In this document: positions 30,595-38,916 of the stretch, piece by piece
Numbering within the stretch: the first letter of the stretch is position 1
How the letters are laid out: each line of letters opens with the position of its first letter
Assembly (NCBI GenBank): GCA_963837755.1
Contig: CAWIOP010000003.1
Span: forward strand, 620,001 to 684,000
Direction of reading: 5' to 3'
Length of the DNA: 64,000 bases
From: JADGHX01 sp963837755
Lineage (GTDB): Bacteria > Pseudomonadota > Gammaproteobacteria > Steroidobacterales > Steroidobacteraceae
Notes under the pieces: model-generated
Databases searched by the model: none
What the model was told of the DNA's origin: nothing
The model's input: the letters and a program-made list of their open reading frames with translations, nothing else
Program-made: the position numbers and the translations under genes

Positions 30595-30822
30595 CTACTC
30601 CACGGCGATGAGCTGGACCACGGACGGAATCAGCCGCTCGTACAACTCTTCGACCGCCGGCATCGGGGGCATGGGGCCGGCAGGGTGGGGTGGGCCGGCC
30701 GCTTTCTCTTTTGCAGCGGGCGCGCAGATTCTCGCCGCCCACCATGATGTCACCCGCACGATCTGCTCTTCCGGAAAGCTCCATTGGAAGAGGCGGACAA
30801 CGTCGAGTTGGGCCTGAAATCA
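30595..30822 (-). pseudogene. Possible C-terminal remnant, family unknown
   Basis: A minus-strand frame with no start reads VVRLFQWSFPEEQIVRVTSWW, a Pro/Gly-rich linker, then VEELYERLIPSVVQLIAVE and a TAG at 30597-30595. The two helical pieces look like real protein, but I do not recognise the family. A stop codon lies in frame right upstream. Confidence 0.3.
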
Positions 30823-30830
30823 GCGGCCGC

Positions 30831-30862
30831 AAAAAAAAGGCCGCGGCATTTGCGCCGCGGCC
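30831..30862 (-). terminator. Intrinsic terminator of the DUF4394 gene
   Basis: On the minus strand GGCCGCGGC (30862-30854) pairs with GCCGCGGCC (30847-30839) around a six-base loop and is followed by eight U residues (30838-30831). It lies 24 bases after the stop of the DUF4394 lipoprotein gene. Confidence 0.93.
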
Positions 30863-30886
30863 AATTCTCCAGCGAGTCGCGTGTGA

Positions 30887-33295
30887 CTACTTCACGCGAA
30901 CCGCCAGTGCGCGGATCAGTGGGGTGCCGGAGGGTCCGACGTTGCCCACCGACGCAACCAACCCGGTCTTGAGGTTCATCCGGTACAGCACCGATTGCGT
31001 GGAGCCCGTGGGCTGCAGCGCGCCGAGCGAGAGGCCGTCGTCACCGCCGCCGATGTCGAAGCCCGCGACGTTCGAGAACGTCAGCGTCGGGTCGAGCGCA
31101 CCGATGGTCGTGAGCGTGCCGTCGTTCGGCGGGTTCTGCAGCAGCAGGCTGTTGGTGGCGAGGTCGATGTCCAGGAGCTGAGTCGCCGTCGTTGCCGGGA
31201 AGCTCTGCTTGTAGGCCACCGCGACCACCTGGGGCGTTCCCGGGTTGAGCGTGCCATCTGTCGTCACGAAGCCCGTGTCGACATTGATGCGCAGGCTCTG
31301 GCCGGTGTCGCTCACGATGCGCAGGCGATCGGCCACCGGGTTGAAGTCCACGCCGAACGTCGTTCCCGTCAGCATCATGAACGGGTTCGTCATGTCGGTG
31401 GCATCTGCCGCCAGGGTCGACGCAACCGTCGCCACCGCGGTCGCGGGGTCGATCGTGTAGATGCGGCCCGTGCTCGTGGCGCCGTACAGCTTGCCGTTGG
31501 TCTGGCGGAAGTCGATGCCGATCAGGCTCTCGCCACCCTGCAATCCCGTGATCGCAAGGTTGGTGTCGAGCGTGCCCGGCGTGGCCGGCTTGAAGCTCAC
31601 GAGGCGATTGTCGGTGGTTGCCGCGAACACTGTGGCCACCGGTATCGCGGCCAGCGTCGCTCCGCGCACCCGCTCACCGCCGCCAATGGTGTTCACCTTC
31701 GTGGCTGCACCCGTCGTCAGGTTTACGGTATGCAGCTCGGAAGTAGTGGCCCCCATGAGGTTCACGGCCGCGAACGCCGCGTTGTTGGTGCCGGCGATGT
31801 CGAATGCCGCCACCGACTGCACGTCGCCGATGTTGAGCGCGCCCACCGTGAGCAGGTCGCCCAGGTTCGGGTTGCCGGACGGCTGGCCCTGGATCTGCAG
31901 TCGATCATTGCCCGCGTCGAGCACGTAGAGCGTGGTGAAACCCGCTCCCGCAAATGCGTTCGTGTAAGCCGCCGCAACCACCGTCGAACCGGCCGGGTTC
32001 AGCGCGGTATCGGTCGTCACGGCGCCCGTGTCGACATTGATGCGCAGGTTCTGACCCGTGTCGCTGACCACGCGGAGGCGGTCCGGAACCGGGTTGAAGT
32101 CGACACCAAACTCGGTGCCACTCAGGGCCGTGAACGGGTCGGCCGCAGCGGCCACGAGCATCGACTTCATCGTCGCCGCGCCGGTGCCGGTGTTCACCGT
32201 GTAGATGCGGCCCGTGCTGCCCAGCGCGTAGATGGCGCCATCCGCCGGACGCGCGTCGATGCCGAGCACCGATTCGCCGCTCTGCAGCCCGGTGATCGCC
32301 GTCGTCGTGCAGAGCTTTTGCGGAGCCGCTGTCGTGAACGAGATGAGCTTGTTCGACTCGGTGCTCGCCACGATCTGGCCCAGCGCGTTGGTGGGTGCCG
32401 TGGTGGCTGGCGCCAGTGTCAGTCCACGCACCTGCTCGTTCGTGTTGAGGCCCGTGACGGCGCCATTCGACGTTGCAGCGCCGGTCACCAGGTTGATTGT
32501 GTAGACGTTGGATGCGTTGCCCACCGTGAACGCGGCGGTTGCCGTGTTGGTGCCATCGGAGGCGGTGGAGATCTCGAATGCGCTGATCGCGCTCGCATCC
32601 ACACCGAGTGAGCCGACCTCCGTGACGAGGCCGGCATTCGGGTCTGCCGTCGTCAGCAGTTTGTCGGTCGTCGAGTCGATGAAGAACAGCGCCGTACGGC
32701 AGGTGGCGGCGAAACTGTTCGTGTACGCCGCGTCGGTCACGCCGGTGCGCGTGGTGGCCGCGACGTTGAGCGTGCCGTCCGTGATGGTCGCGCCGGAGTC
32801 CACGTTCACACGCAGATTGAGCCCGTTATCGCTGACGATGCGCAGGCGGTCTACCACCGGATTGAAATCGATGCCGTACTCGATGCCGCTGAGCGCAGTG
32901 AACGGGCTCGTGGTATCGGCCGGGTCGGCCGAGAGCGTCGACTTCAGGGTCGCAACGCCGGTCGACGTGTTGATGGTGTAGAGGCGCCCGCTGCTGCCGA
33001 GCCCGTAGAGCTCTCCGGGCGTAGCGCCGCCGGGACGAATGTCGATTCCCAGCAAGACTTCGCCGGACTGAAGACCGGTGACGTTCATCGCGGTCGCAAG
33101 AGTGGGCGACGCGCGATCGAACGAGATGAGTCGTCCGGCGCTCGTCAAACCGAATGCGTTGCCCGGCGTTCCGGGCATGGTGCCCGGTGGAGTGGTGTTC
33201 CCGCCGAAGGCGTTGAGGTTGTCGTCACAGCCGGCGATCATTGCCGCCAGCGACAGTCCCAACAGCCACCGTACCTCGATCCGCAGCGTGCGCAT
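30887..33295 (-). CDS. Lipoprotein with three tandem DUF4394 domains
   Basis: An 802-residue exported lipoprotein with a signal ending AAMIAGC. Three repeats of about 250 residues follow (about 45-300, 305-550, 555-800). Each has the cycle LISFDRASP or LVSFKPATP, then ITGLQSGE-LLGID-RP, YGLGSSGRLYTINT, FTALSG-E-GIDFNPV-DRLRIVSD, and LNLRVNVDSGA. DUF4394 is predicted to form beta-propeller-like sheets of unknown function. Most family members have one or two copies. The gene has AAGGGG before the ATG, its own strong terminator, and is divergent from the RDD gene. Confidence 0.88.
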   Translation of the reverse strand: MRTLRIEVRWLLGLSLAAMIAGCDDNLNAFGGNTTPPGTMPGTPGNAFGLTSAGRLISFDRASPTLATAMNVTGLQSGEVLLGIDIRPGGATPGELYGLGSSGRLYTINTSTGVATLKSTLSADPADTTSPFTALSGIEYGIDFNPVVDRLRIVSDNGLNLRVNVDSGATITDGTLNVAATTRTGVTDAAYTNSFAATCRTALFFIDSTTDKLLTTADPNAGLVTEVGSLGVDASAISAFEISTASDGTNTATAAFTVGNASNVYTINLVTGAATSNGAVTGLNTNEQVRGLTLAPATTAPTNALGQIVASTESNKLISFTTAAPQKLCTTTAITGLQSGESVLGIDARPADGAIYALGSTGRIYTVNTGTGAATMKSMLVAAAADPFTALSGTEFGVDFNPVPDRLRVVSDTGQNLRINVDTGAVTTDTALNPAGSTVVAAAYTNAFAGAGFTTLYVLDAGNDRLQIQGQPSGNPNLGDLLTVGALNIGDVQSVAAFDIAGTNNAAFAAVNLMGATTSELHTVNLTTGAATKVNTIGGGERVRGATLAAIPVATVFAATTDNRLVSFKPATPGTLDTNLAITGLQGGESLIGIDFRQTNGKLYGATSTGRIYTIDPATAVATVASTLAADATDMTNPFMMLTGTTFGVDFNPVADRLRIVSDTGQSLRINVDTGFVTTDGTLNPGTPQVVAVAYKQSFPATTATQLLDIDLATNSLLLQNPPNDGTLTTIGALDPTLTFSNVAGFDIGGGDDGLSLGALQPTGSTQSVLYRMNLKTGLVASVGNVGPSGTPLIRALAVRVK

Positions 33296-33478
33296 GTTAA
33301 CCCCTTATATGAATCCCGGAACAAAGCGAACCACTCGCTCACCGCGATGAGTACGTGCGCTGGATGCGGCCGGATGTGGCGATTTGTGTCGCCGGATGGC
33401 GAATCGGCGGCTCGGCGCGCCGAAGCAGGCGTTCCCAATGCGCGACAACACTTTGCGAAATAGGGGAGAATCGCCGCC

Positions 33479-34189
33479 GTGCCAGGAAACGCGCTCGATA
33501 CGGTCGTCACGGCCGAAACGCCCGAGGGGATCCTGCTGGAGCTGCGTCCGGCCGGCCTGTCCGCTCGCTTCTACGCGTTCCTCATCGACTGGCTGATACG
33601 CCTCGCGGTGATCTACGCCGCCATGATCGGCGTCAGCCTCATTGGCATGAGTGGCCTGGCCTTCGCATTGCTGGTGATCCTCCTGTTCGCGCTCGAATGG
33701 TTCTATCCAGTCGTGTTCGAGCTGGGGCGCTCCGGCAGCACCCCTGGCAAGCGCGTCTTTGGCTTGCGCGTGGTCATGGACAACGGCCTGCCCGTCACGC
33801 CAGGTGCATCGCTCACCCGCAACCTGCTGCGCGCGGCGGATTTCCTGCCGTTCCTGTTTGGCTTCGCCATCGTGAGCATTCTGCTGCGGCGGGACTGCAA
33901 GCGCCTCGGCGACATCGCGGCCGGCACGCTGGTGGTGCACGCCACCCGGCCGGCGCCAAAAATCGAGCTGCACCAGGTCGAGCCGCTTGCGCCGGCGCGG
34001 GCGCTGTCTCCCGCGGACCAGTCCGCAGTCATCGCCCTGGCTGCCCGCGCGCCCACGCTCACGGGCGAGCGCCTCGACGAGCTCGCTGCGCTGGCCGCGC
34101 CCGTGTCTGGCGACGACGGGCGCTCCGGGCCCGAAGTCACTCGGCGCGTGCTTGGCGTCGCCATGTGGTTGCTGGGGAGGCGCGCGTGA
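33479..34189 (+). CDS. RDD-family membrane protein
   Basis: A 236-residue protein with an RDD domain. The first arginine/aspartate pair is in RFYAFLIDWLIRLAV, and the conserved GKRVFGLRVV and RRDCKRLGDIAAGTLVV elements follow. About three membrane helices lie between residues 30 and 145, followed by a soluble tail. It starts with GTG, has AGGGGAGAA upstream, and overlaps the next gene by GTGA. It opens a seven-gene cluster common in proteobacteria (RDD, SpoIIM, membrane protein, DUF4129, DUF4350, MoxR, DUF58) whose function is thought to be in envelope stress or complex assembly. Confidence 0.88.
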   Translation: MPGNALDTVVTAETPEGILLELRPAGLSARFYAFLIDWLIRLAVIYAAMIGVSLIGMSGLAFALLVILLFALEWFYPVVFELGRSGSTPGKRVFGLRVVMDNGLPVTPGASLTRNLLRAADFLPFLFGFAIVSILLRRDCKRLGDIAAGTLVVHATRPAPKIELHQVEPLAPARALSPADQSAVIALAARAPTLTGERLDELAALAAPVSGDDGRSGPEVTRRVLGVAMWLLGRRA

Positions 34190-35169
34190 CGCCGCTGCGG
34201 TTCGAGCAGCTCTATCAGAATGAGTGGGAAGAGCTGGACAGTCTCCTCGGCGCCGTCATCCGGCCGAAAGCGACGAAGAAGAAAGGCCAGACGCTCGTCG
34301 ACGGCGAGCGGCTGGCCGCGTTGTATCGGCGCGCGTGTGAGCACCTGGCGCTGGCGCGAGCGCGTGCATACCCGGCTTACCTGCTGGATCGCCTCGAGCG
34401 TCTCACTTCAGATGCGCATCAGGTCATCTACCAGCACAGGGAAGTCGGGCTCGCACGCATCAAGCAATTCTTCGCGCTCGACTTCCCGCGCGCGGTGCGC
34501 AAGCACGCCATCTATGTCTGGATTGCAATGGCGGCGTTCGTCGTGCCCGCGGTGGTGATCGGCTGGCTCGTCCACGCCAGGCCGGAGCTGATCCTGTCGG
34601 TGGTGGATGCCGAGACGGCGTCGGGATACGAGCGGATGTACTCGCCCGACGCGCAGTCCATCGGCCGCCCGCGCACGGCGGACACCGACTGGGCGATGTT
34701 CGGCTTCTACATTCGCAACAACATCACCGTGTCGTTCCAGTGCTTCGCCGGCGGGCTGTTCGCGGGGCTCGGCAGTCTGTTCTTCCTCGCCTTCAACGGC
34801 GCGCATGGGGGCGCCATTGGCGGCTACCTCGTCGAGCGCGGAATGTCGTCCACTTTTTTCTCGTTCGTCGTCACGCACGGCGCATTCGAGATCACGGCCA
34901 TCGTGCTTTCGGGCGCGGCCGGGCTGCGTATCGGCCATGCCGTGCTGGCACCGAAGCGGCAGACTCGCGTTCAGGCGCTGGTGACGGCGTCGCGCGAGTC
35001 CATCGTCATCGTGTACGGCTTCATCATGATGCTGGTGGTCGCCGCGGCCATCGAGGCTTTCTGGTCGTCGGCGCAATGGCTGCCGCATGCCATGAAGTAC
35101 AGCGTGGCGGCGGCGTGCTGGCTTGGCGTCGTGTGCTACTTCTTGTTCCAGGGCCGCCGTGCAAGTTGA
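34186..35169 (+). CDS. Stage II sporulation protein M-like (SpoIIM/DUF95) membrane protein
   Basis: A 327-residue multi-pass protein. A soluble N-terminal helical part (FEQLYQNEWEELDSLL, LYRRACEHLALARARAYP) precedes about five membrane spans, with the conserved NNITVSFQCFAGGLFAGLGS and VVTHGAFEITAIVLSGAAGLRIG elements of the SpoIIM family. In non-sporulating bacteria this protein occurs with MoxR and DUF58 genes, as here. The GTG start overlaps the RDD stop codon. Confidence 0.88.
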   Translation: MTPLRFEQLYQNEWEELDSLLGAVIRPKATKKKGQTLVDGERLAALYRRACEHLALARARAYPAYLLDRLERLTSDAHQVIYQHREVGLARIKQFFALDFPRAVRKHAIYVWIAMAAFVVPAVVIGWLVHARPELILSVVDAETASGYERMYSPDAQSIGRPRTADTDWAMFGFYIRNNITVSFQCFAGGLFAGLGSLFFLAFNGAHGGAIGGYLVERGMSSTFFSFVVTHGAFEITAIVLSGAAGLRIGHAVLAPKRQTRVQALVTASRESIVIVYGFIMMLVVAAAIEAFWSSAQWLPHAMKYSVAAACWLGVVCYFLFQGRRAS

Positions 35170-35893
35170 TGCACTTGCCCTGCGCCTGAGGCCGCGCACG
35201 CCGTACGAAGCGGCGGACCTGGGCACGCGCCTGTGCCAGAGCGCGGCTCGTGATGTCTATCGCTGCTATCTTGCCGTTGCAGTGCCCACGTTCGCGCTTT
35301 GCCTCGCGTCAGCGGAAATCGCGTACTGGTTGCCCGTCGTCGCCATCTGGTGGCTCAAGCCGTGGCTCGATCGAACCATTCTGTTCGTGCTGTCGCGTGC
35401 CGCCTTCGGCCAGCGCACCTCGCTTGGAGATCTGTGGCAAGCCCAGCGTCATGTGTGGTGGGGGCAGCTGTTTCTCACGCTCACGTGGCGGCGCTTGTCG
35501 CCGTGGCGTTCGTTCACGGCACCCGTGTATCAGCTCGAAGGGCTGCGGTTCGGGCAGTTGCGCAAGCGTGTGCTGCAGATTCGCCGCAGGCGGTCAGGAT
35601 CGGCCCTGCTCGTGACCGGCACGTACCAGTGCTGCGAGAGCAGCCTCATTCTGGCCGTTGCCTCGCTCCTTTACTGGTTCGCGCCGCAGGACCAGGCGCC
35701 GAACCTGTGGCAGCTGTTTACATTCGAAGGCAACCCGATCGGTGCGCTGGTGATTCCGGTGGCCACCGCGATCGCCGTGGCGTTCATCGAGCCGTTCTAT
35801 GTCGCTTCCGGTTTCGCGATGTACCTGAGCCGGCGCGCCGAGCTCGAGGCGTGGGATATCGAGCAGGAATTCCGTCGTGCGTTCGCGCGGTAG
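35159..35893 (+). CDS. Membrane protein of the MoxR/DUF58 cluster
   Basis: A 244-residue protein with four or more hydrophobic segments (for example CYLAVAVPTFALCLASAEIAYW and NPIGALVIPVATAIAVAFIEPFY). No catalytic motif is seen. Its GTG start overlaps the SpoIIM-like stop, and its end overlaps or abuts the DUF4129 gene, so it is translated as part of the operon. Homologues occur at the same position in related clusters; the function is unknown. Confidence 0.75.
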   Translation: MQVDALALRLRPRTPYEAADLGTRLCQSAARDVYRCYLAVAVPTFALCLASAEIAYWLPVVAIWWLKPWLDRTILFVLSRAAFGQRTSLGDLWQAQRHVWWGQLFLTLTWRRLSPWRSFTAPVYQLEGLRFGQLRKRVLQIRRRRSGSALLVTGTYQCCESSLILAVASLLYWFAPQDQAPNLWQLFTFEGNPIGALVIPVATAIAVAFIEPFYVASGFAMYLSRRAELEAWDIEQEFRRAFAR

Positions 35894-35900
35894 CGTCGGT

Positions 35901-36707
35901 ATGAAACCCGCGTCGACAGGGGCGGCATGGTGCGCGCTGGCGGCGCTGGCCTGCGCGGTGCCGGCCTGGAGCGCCGGGCAGGAAACGCCCGCCGCCGCCG
36001 CTGCCGAGTCGACCTCCACTGCAATCACCGATCGCGACATCACGCTTGCCGTCGAAAAGGTGAGGGCAGACCCGAATCTCGCCACCGAGCGCAGGATTCG
36101 CATGCTCAAATGGGTGAAGGCAGAGGAGGAGAAAAAGAACGACCTGAGCTGGCTGAAATGGCTCGGCGAGCTGTTCGGCTGGTTTGCCCAGAACGGGCGC
36201 TTCCTGTTCTGGGGTGTGCTGGCCGTGCTCGCGGCGCTGCTCGTCGTCTATCTGTGGAGACTCGTGCGCGCCTATGGCCTGCCCGAGCGCTCGCGCCGCG
36301 TGGATGCGCCGAGCTTCGTGCGCGATCTCGACATTCGGCCGGAGAGCCTGCCGGCCGACATCGGTGCGGCAGCCCGCAAGCTTTGGGACGCCGGCGAGCA
36401 CCGCTCGTCGCTCGCGTTGCTCTATCGCGGCCTGCTATCGCGGCTCGTTCACGCCTACAACGTGCCCATCCGGGACTCCAGCACGGAAGGCGATTGCCTT
36501 GTCCTCGCCTCGAAACATCTCGTCGGGGAAGAACGCAAGATCTACGTCACGAGCCTCGTGCGCATTTGGCAGCGTGCCGTGTACGGCGGGGAAGACATTC
36601 CCACGGAGTCGGTCTACGCGCTGTGCGACGACTTTGCACGCGCGCTCGACGCACCCATTCTGCATGAGCCGGCGTCCGGGAAACCTGCCGCGGGAATGTC
36701 AGCGTGA
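35901..36707 (+). CDS. DUF4129-containing exported membrane protein
   Basis: A 268-residue protein with signal peptide (AAWCALAALACAVPAWSA), a periplasmic segment, one membrane helix (FLFWGVLAVLAALLVVYLW, about 110-128) and a cytoplasmic C-terminal DUF4129 domain (LALLYRGLLSRLVHAYNVPI, TEGDCL). A GTG at 35877 after AGGA is an alternative start with eight extra residues; ATG 35901 gives the cleaner signal peptide. It overlaps the DUF4350 gene by GTGA. Confidence 0.82.
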   Translation: MKPASTGAAWCALAALACAVPAWSAGQETPAAAAAESTSTAITDRDITLAVEKVRADPNLATERRIRMLKWVKAEEEKKNDLSWLKWLGELFGWFAQNGRFLFWGVLAVLAALLVVYLWRLVRAYGLPERSRRVDAPSFVRDLDIRPESLPADIGAAARKLWDAGEHRSSLALLYRGLLSRLVHAYNVPIRDSSTEGDCLVLASKHLVGEERKIYVTSLVRIWQRAVYGGEDIPTESVYALCDDFARALDAPILHEPASGKPAAGMSA

Positions 36708-37933
36708 GAAACCGCATCATCGTCCGGCTCCTGCTCGTCGCGATCATCGTTTGGCTCGTCGCCTGGATTGCGGGCAACACCTATTGGGACGAGATAACGG
36801 TGCCGACACCGCCGAAAAAGGAAGCGGCGCGCAACCCGTTCTACGCCGCGCAGCGCTTCGTCGAGAATCTCGGAGTCACCTCGACGTGGGATCGCTTTCA
36901 GGTGCAAGTGCCCACGAATGCCGTCATCGTCGTGTCGTCCTGGCACTGGGACCTCGCGGAGGGCCGTCGCTCACGCATGGAGCAATGGGTGGAGGCGGGC
37001 GGCCGCCTCGTGCTGGACCGCACGCTCTCCGGTGGCCAGGAAGCATTCGAGCGCTGGAGCGGAATCTCACGCAGGCCCGCGAAGGGTGAAGCCGACGAAG
37101 AGCAGGACGAGGAGAGCGACGAAGACACCGCTCTCGAGCTCGCCAGGACCAGGAAGTTCCGCGACTGCCGCGTTCTGCACGAAGCGATGCGCGCGCCAGG
37201 CAGCCGCGGCGGCGCGGCCCAGGACTTCGAGCTCTGCGGGCAGGAGGACTACAGCACACTCACCACCACGCGGCCCATCGCCTGGGCATTGCACGACGAT
37301 GTGGGCACCCAGGTGCTGCGCGTAAACGTGGGCAAGGGCAGCGTGACGGTGATCAACTCCATGCCCTTCCAGTTCACGCAGTTCCTGCAAGGCGATCACC
37401 CCGCGTTGCTGCTGGCCGCGGCGCGGCTGCGCCGGGGCGACGACGTGCACTTTCTCTCCGAGGAGGAGCACGCGTCGCTGCTCACGCTCATGTGGCTGTT
37501 CGGCTGGCCGGTGGTGCTGCTGTCGCTCGCGCTGATTGCGCTTGCGCTGTGGCGGAACGGTGTGCGGTTCGGCCCGCTCACGGCAGAGCCGGATCGCGCG
37601 CGCCGCTCGCTCGCGGAACAGATTCGTGGCACGGGTCAGTTCGCCATGCGCTTTGGCGGTGGAAAATCGCTGCACGCCGCGGCGGTGCGCGCGCTGAATG
37701 AAGCGGCGCAGCGGCGCGTGGGCGCGTACGCACGCCTTTCGGCCAACGAGCGCGTCGAAGCCGTTGCGCGCCTCACGGGCATCGAAGCCACCGTGCTCGG
37801 CCCGGCCATCCATCATTCAGGCCCGCGCCGCTCGCACGAGCTGCGCCAGGCCATCGCGCTGATCGAATCGGCGCGGCGTCGAATTCTGATCGGGAAAAAT
37901 ATGATTCAGAAAGGGTCGATACATGGAAATTGA
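36704..37933 (+). CDS. DUF4350 domain protein
   Basis: A 409-residue protein anchored by an N-terminal helix (IIVRLLLVAIIVWLVAWIAG) and a second at about 270-290 (WPVVLLSLALIALALW). The periplasmic part (NPFYAAQRFVENLGV, VIVVSSWHWDL, MEQWVEAGGRLVLDR) matches the GATase-like DUF4350 fold. An acidic insertion (EADEEQDEESDEDTALE, about 128-144) is unusual. Its end overlaps the moxR start by 11 bases. Confidence 0.85.
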   Translation: MRNRIIVRLLLVAIIVWLVAWIAGNTYWDEITVPTPPKKEAARNPFYAAQRFVENLGVTSTWDRFQVQVPTNAVIVVSSWHWDLAEGRRSRMEQWVEAGGRLVLDRTLSGGQEAFERWSGISRRPAKGEADEEQDEESDEDTALELARTRKFRDCRVLHEAMRAPGSRGGAAQDFELCGQEDYSTLTTTRPIAWALHDDVGTQVLRVNVGKGSVTVINSMPFQFTQFLQGDHPALLLAAARLRRGDDVHFLSEEEHASLLTLMWLFGWPVVLLSLALIALALWRNGVRFGPLTAEPDRARRSLAEQIRGTGQFAMRFGGGKSLHAAAVRALNEAAQRRVGAYARLSANERVEAVARLTGIEATVLGPAIHHSGPRRSHELRQAIALIESARRRILIGKNMIQKGSIHGN

Positions 37934-38897
37934 ATCCAACACCATAGCGCGCGCCGCCGAGCTCATGCAGCGCCTCAAGAGCGCGGTCGGCCAGGCCATG
38001 GTCGGTCAGGACGCCGTCATCGAGCAGGTGGTGGTGGCGCTCGTGGCCTCGGGGCACGTGCTCATCGAAGGCGTGCCAGGCCTCGGCAAGACACTGCTCG
38101 TTCGCGCGCTTGCGCAGGCACTGTCGCTGAGCCACGGCCGCGTGCAATTCACGCCCGACCTGATGCCCTCCGACATCACGGGCCACGCCGTGCTCGACCC
38201 GAGCACGCGCGAGCTGCGTGTGGTGCGGGGGCCGGTGTTCACGCACATTCTGCTGGCGGACGAGATCAATCGTGCCCCGGCGAAGACCCAGAGCGCGCTG
38301 CTCGAAGTGATGCAGGAATATCAGGTCACGCTCGAGGGCCAGACGCTGCCGATGCCGAAGCCCTTCATGGTGCTCGCCACGCAGAACCCTATCGAGACCG
38401 AAGGCACCTATCCGTTGCCCGAAGCGCAGCTCGATCGTTTCCTGTTCAAGGTCGAGATCGGGTACCCGGCCGTGACCGAAGAAGTCGCGGTGGTCGTGCG
38501 CTCGACGTCGAACCAGGCGGGCAACGAGCTGCCCTTGTCTGAAGTGAAGCCGGTGCTCAATGAGCGTTCCGTGCTGAGCCTCCAGCAGATCGCAGGCCAC
38601 CAGCGCGTGGACGAGCAGGTGGTCGACTATGCGGTGCGCATCGTGCGCGCCACGCGCGAGACGGCGGGGCTTGCGCTCGGCGCCGGCTCGCGCGGCGCCC
38701 TCTCGCTCGTGCGCGGCGCGCGTGCCGTGGCGTTGATGGAGGGTCGCAACTACGTGACGCCAGACGACATCAAGCGCGTTGCGCTTCCCTGCCTGCGCCA
38801 CCGAATTGCGCTGGCGCCCGATGCCCTGCTGGAGGGGCGCAGGCCGAACGACCTGCTCGCCGGCATCATCGAGAGCACCGCTGCGCCACGGATGTGA
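37923..38897 (+). CDS. MoxR-family AAA+ ATPase
   Basis: A 324-residue AAA+ protein. The Walker A is GVPGLGKTLL (about 51-60) and the Walker B is ILLADEINRAPAKTQSALLEVMQE, followed by sensor LATQNPIETEGTYPLPEAQLDRF. MoxR ATPases act as chaperones, often inserting metal or assembling complexes with partners carrying von Willebrand A or DUF58 domains; the DUF58 gene follows directly. It starts within the DUF4350 gene. Confidence 0.93.
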   Translation: MEIESNTIARAAELMQRLKSAVGQAMVGQDAVIEQVVVALVASGHVLIEGVPGLGKTLLVRALAQALSLSHGRVQFTPDLMPSDITGHAVLDPSTRELRVVRGPVFTHILLADEINRAPAKTQSALLEVMQEYQVTLEGQTLPMPKPFMVLATQNPIETEGTYPLPEAQLDRFLFKVEIGYPAVTEEVAVVVRSTSNQAGNELPLSEVKPVLNERSVLSLQQIAGHQRVDEQVVDYAVRIVRATRETAGLALGAGSRGALSLVRGARAVALMEGRNYVTPDDIKRVALPCLRHRIALAPDALLEGRRPNDLLAGIIESTAAPRM

Positions 38898-38916
38898 TGT
38901 CAGGAACGCCGTTCAC

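Noticed and set aside
30995..32611. Long plus-strand open frame opposite the DUF4394 gene
   Set aside because: It mirrors the three internal repeats of the real gene and has only Arg/Val/Glu-rich low-complexity text.
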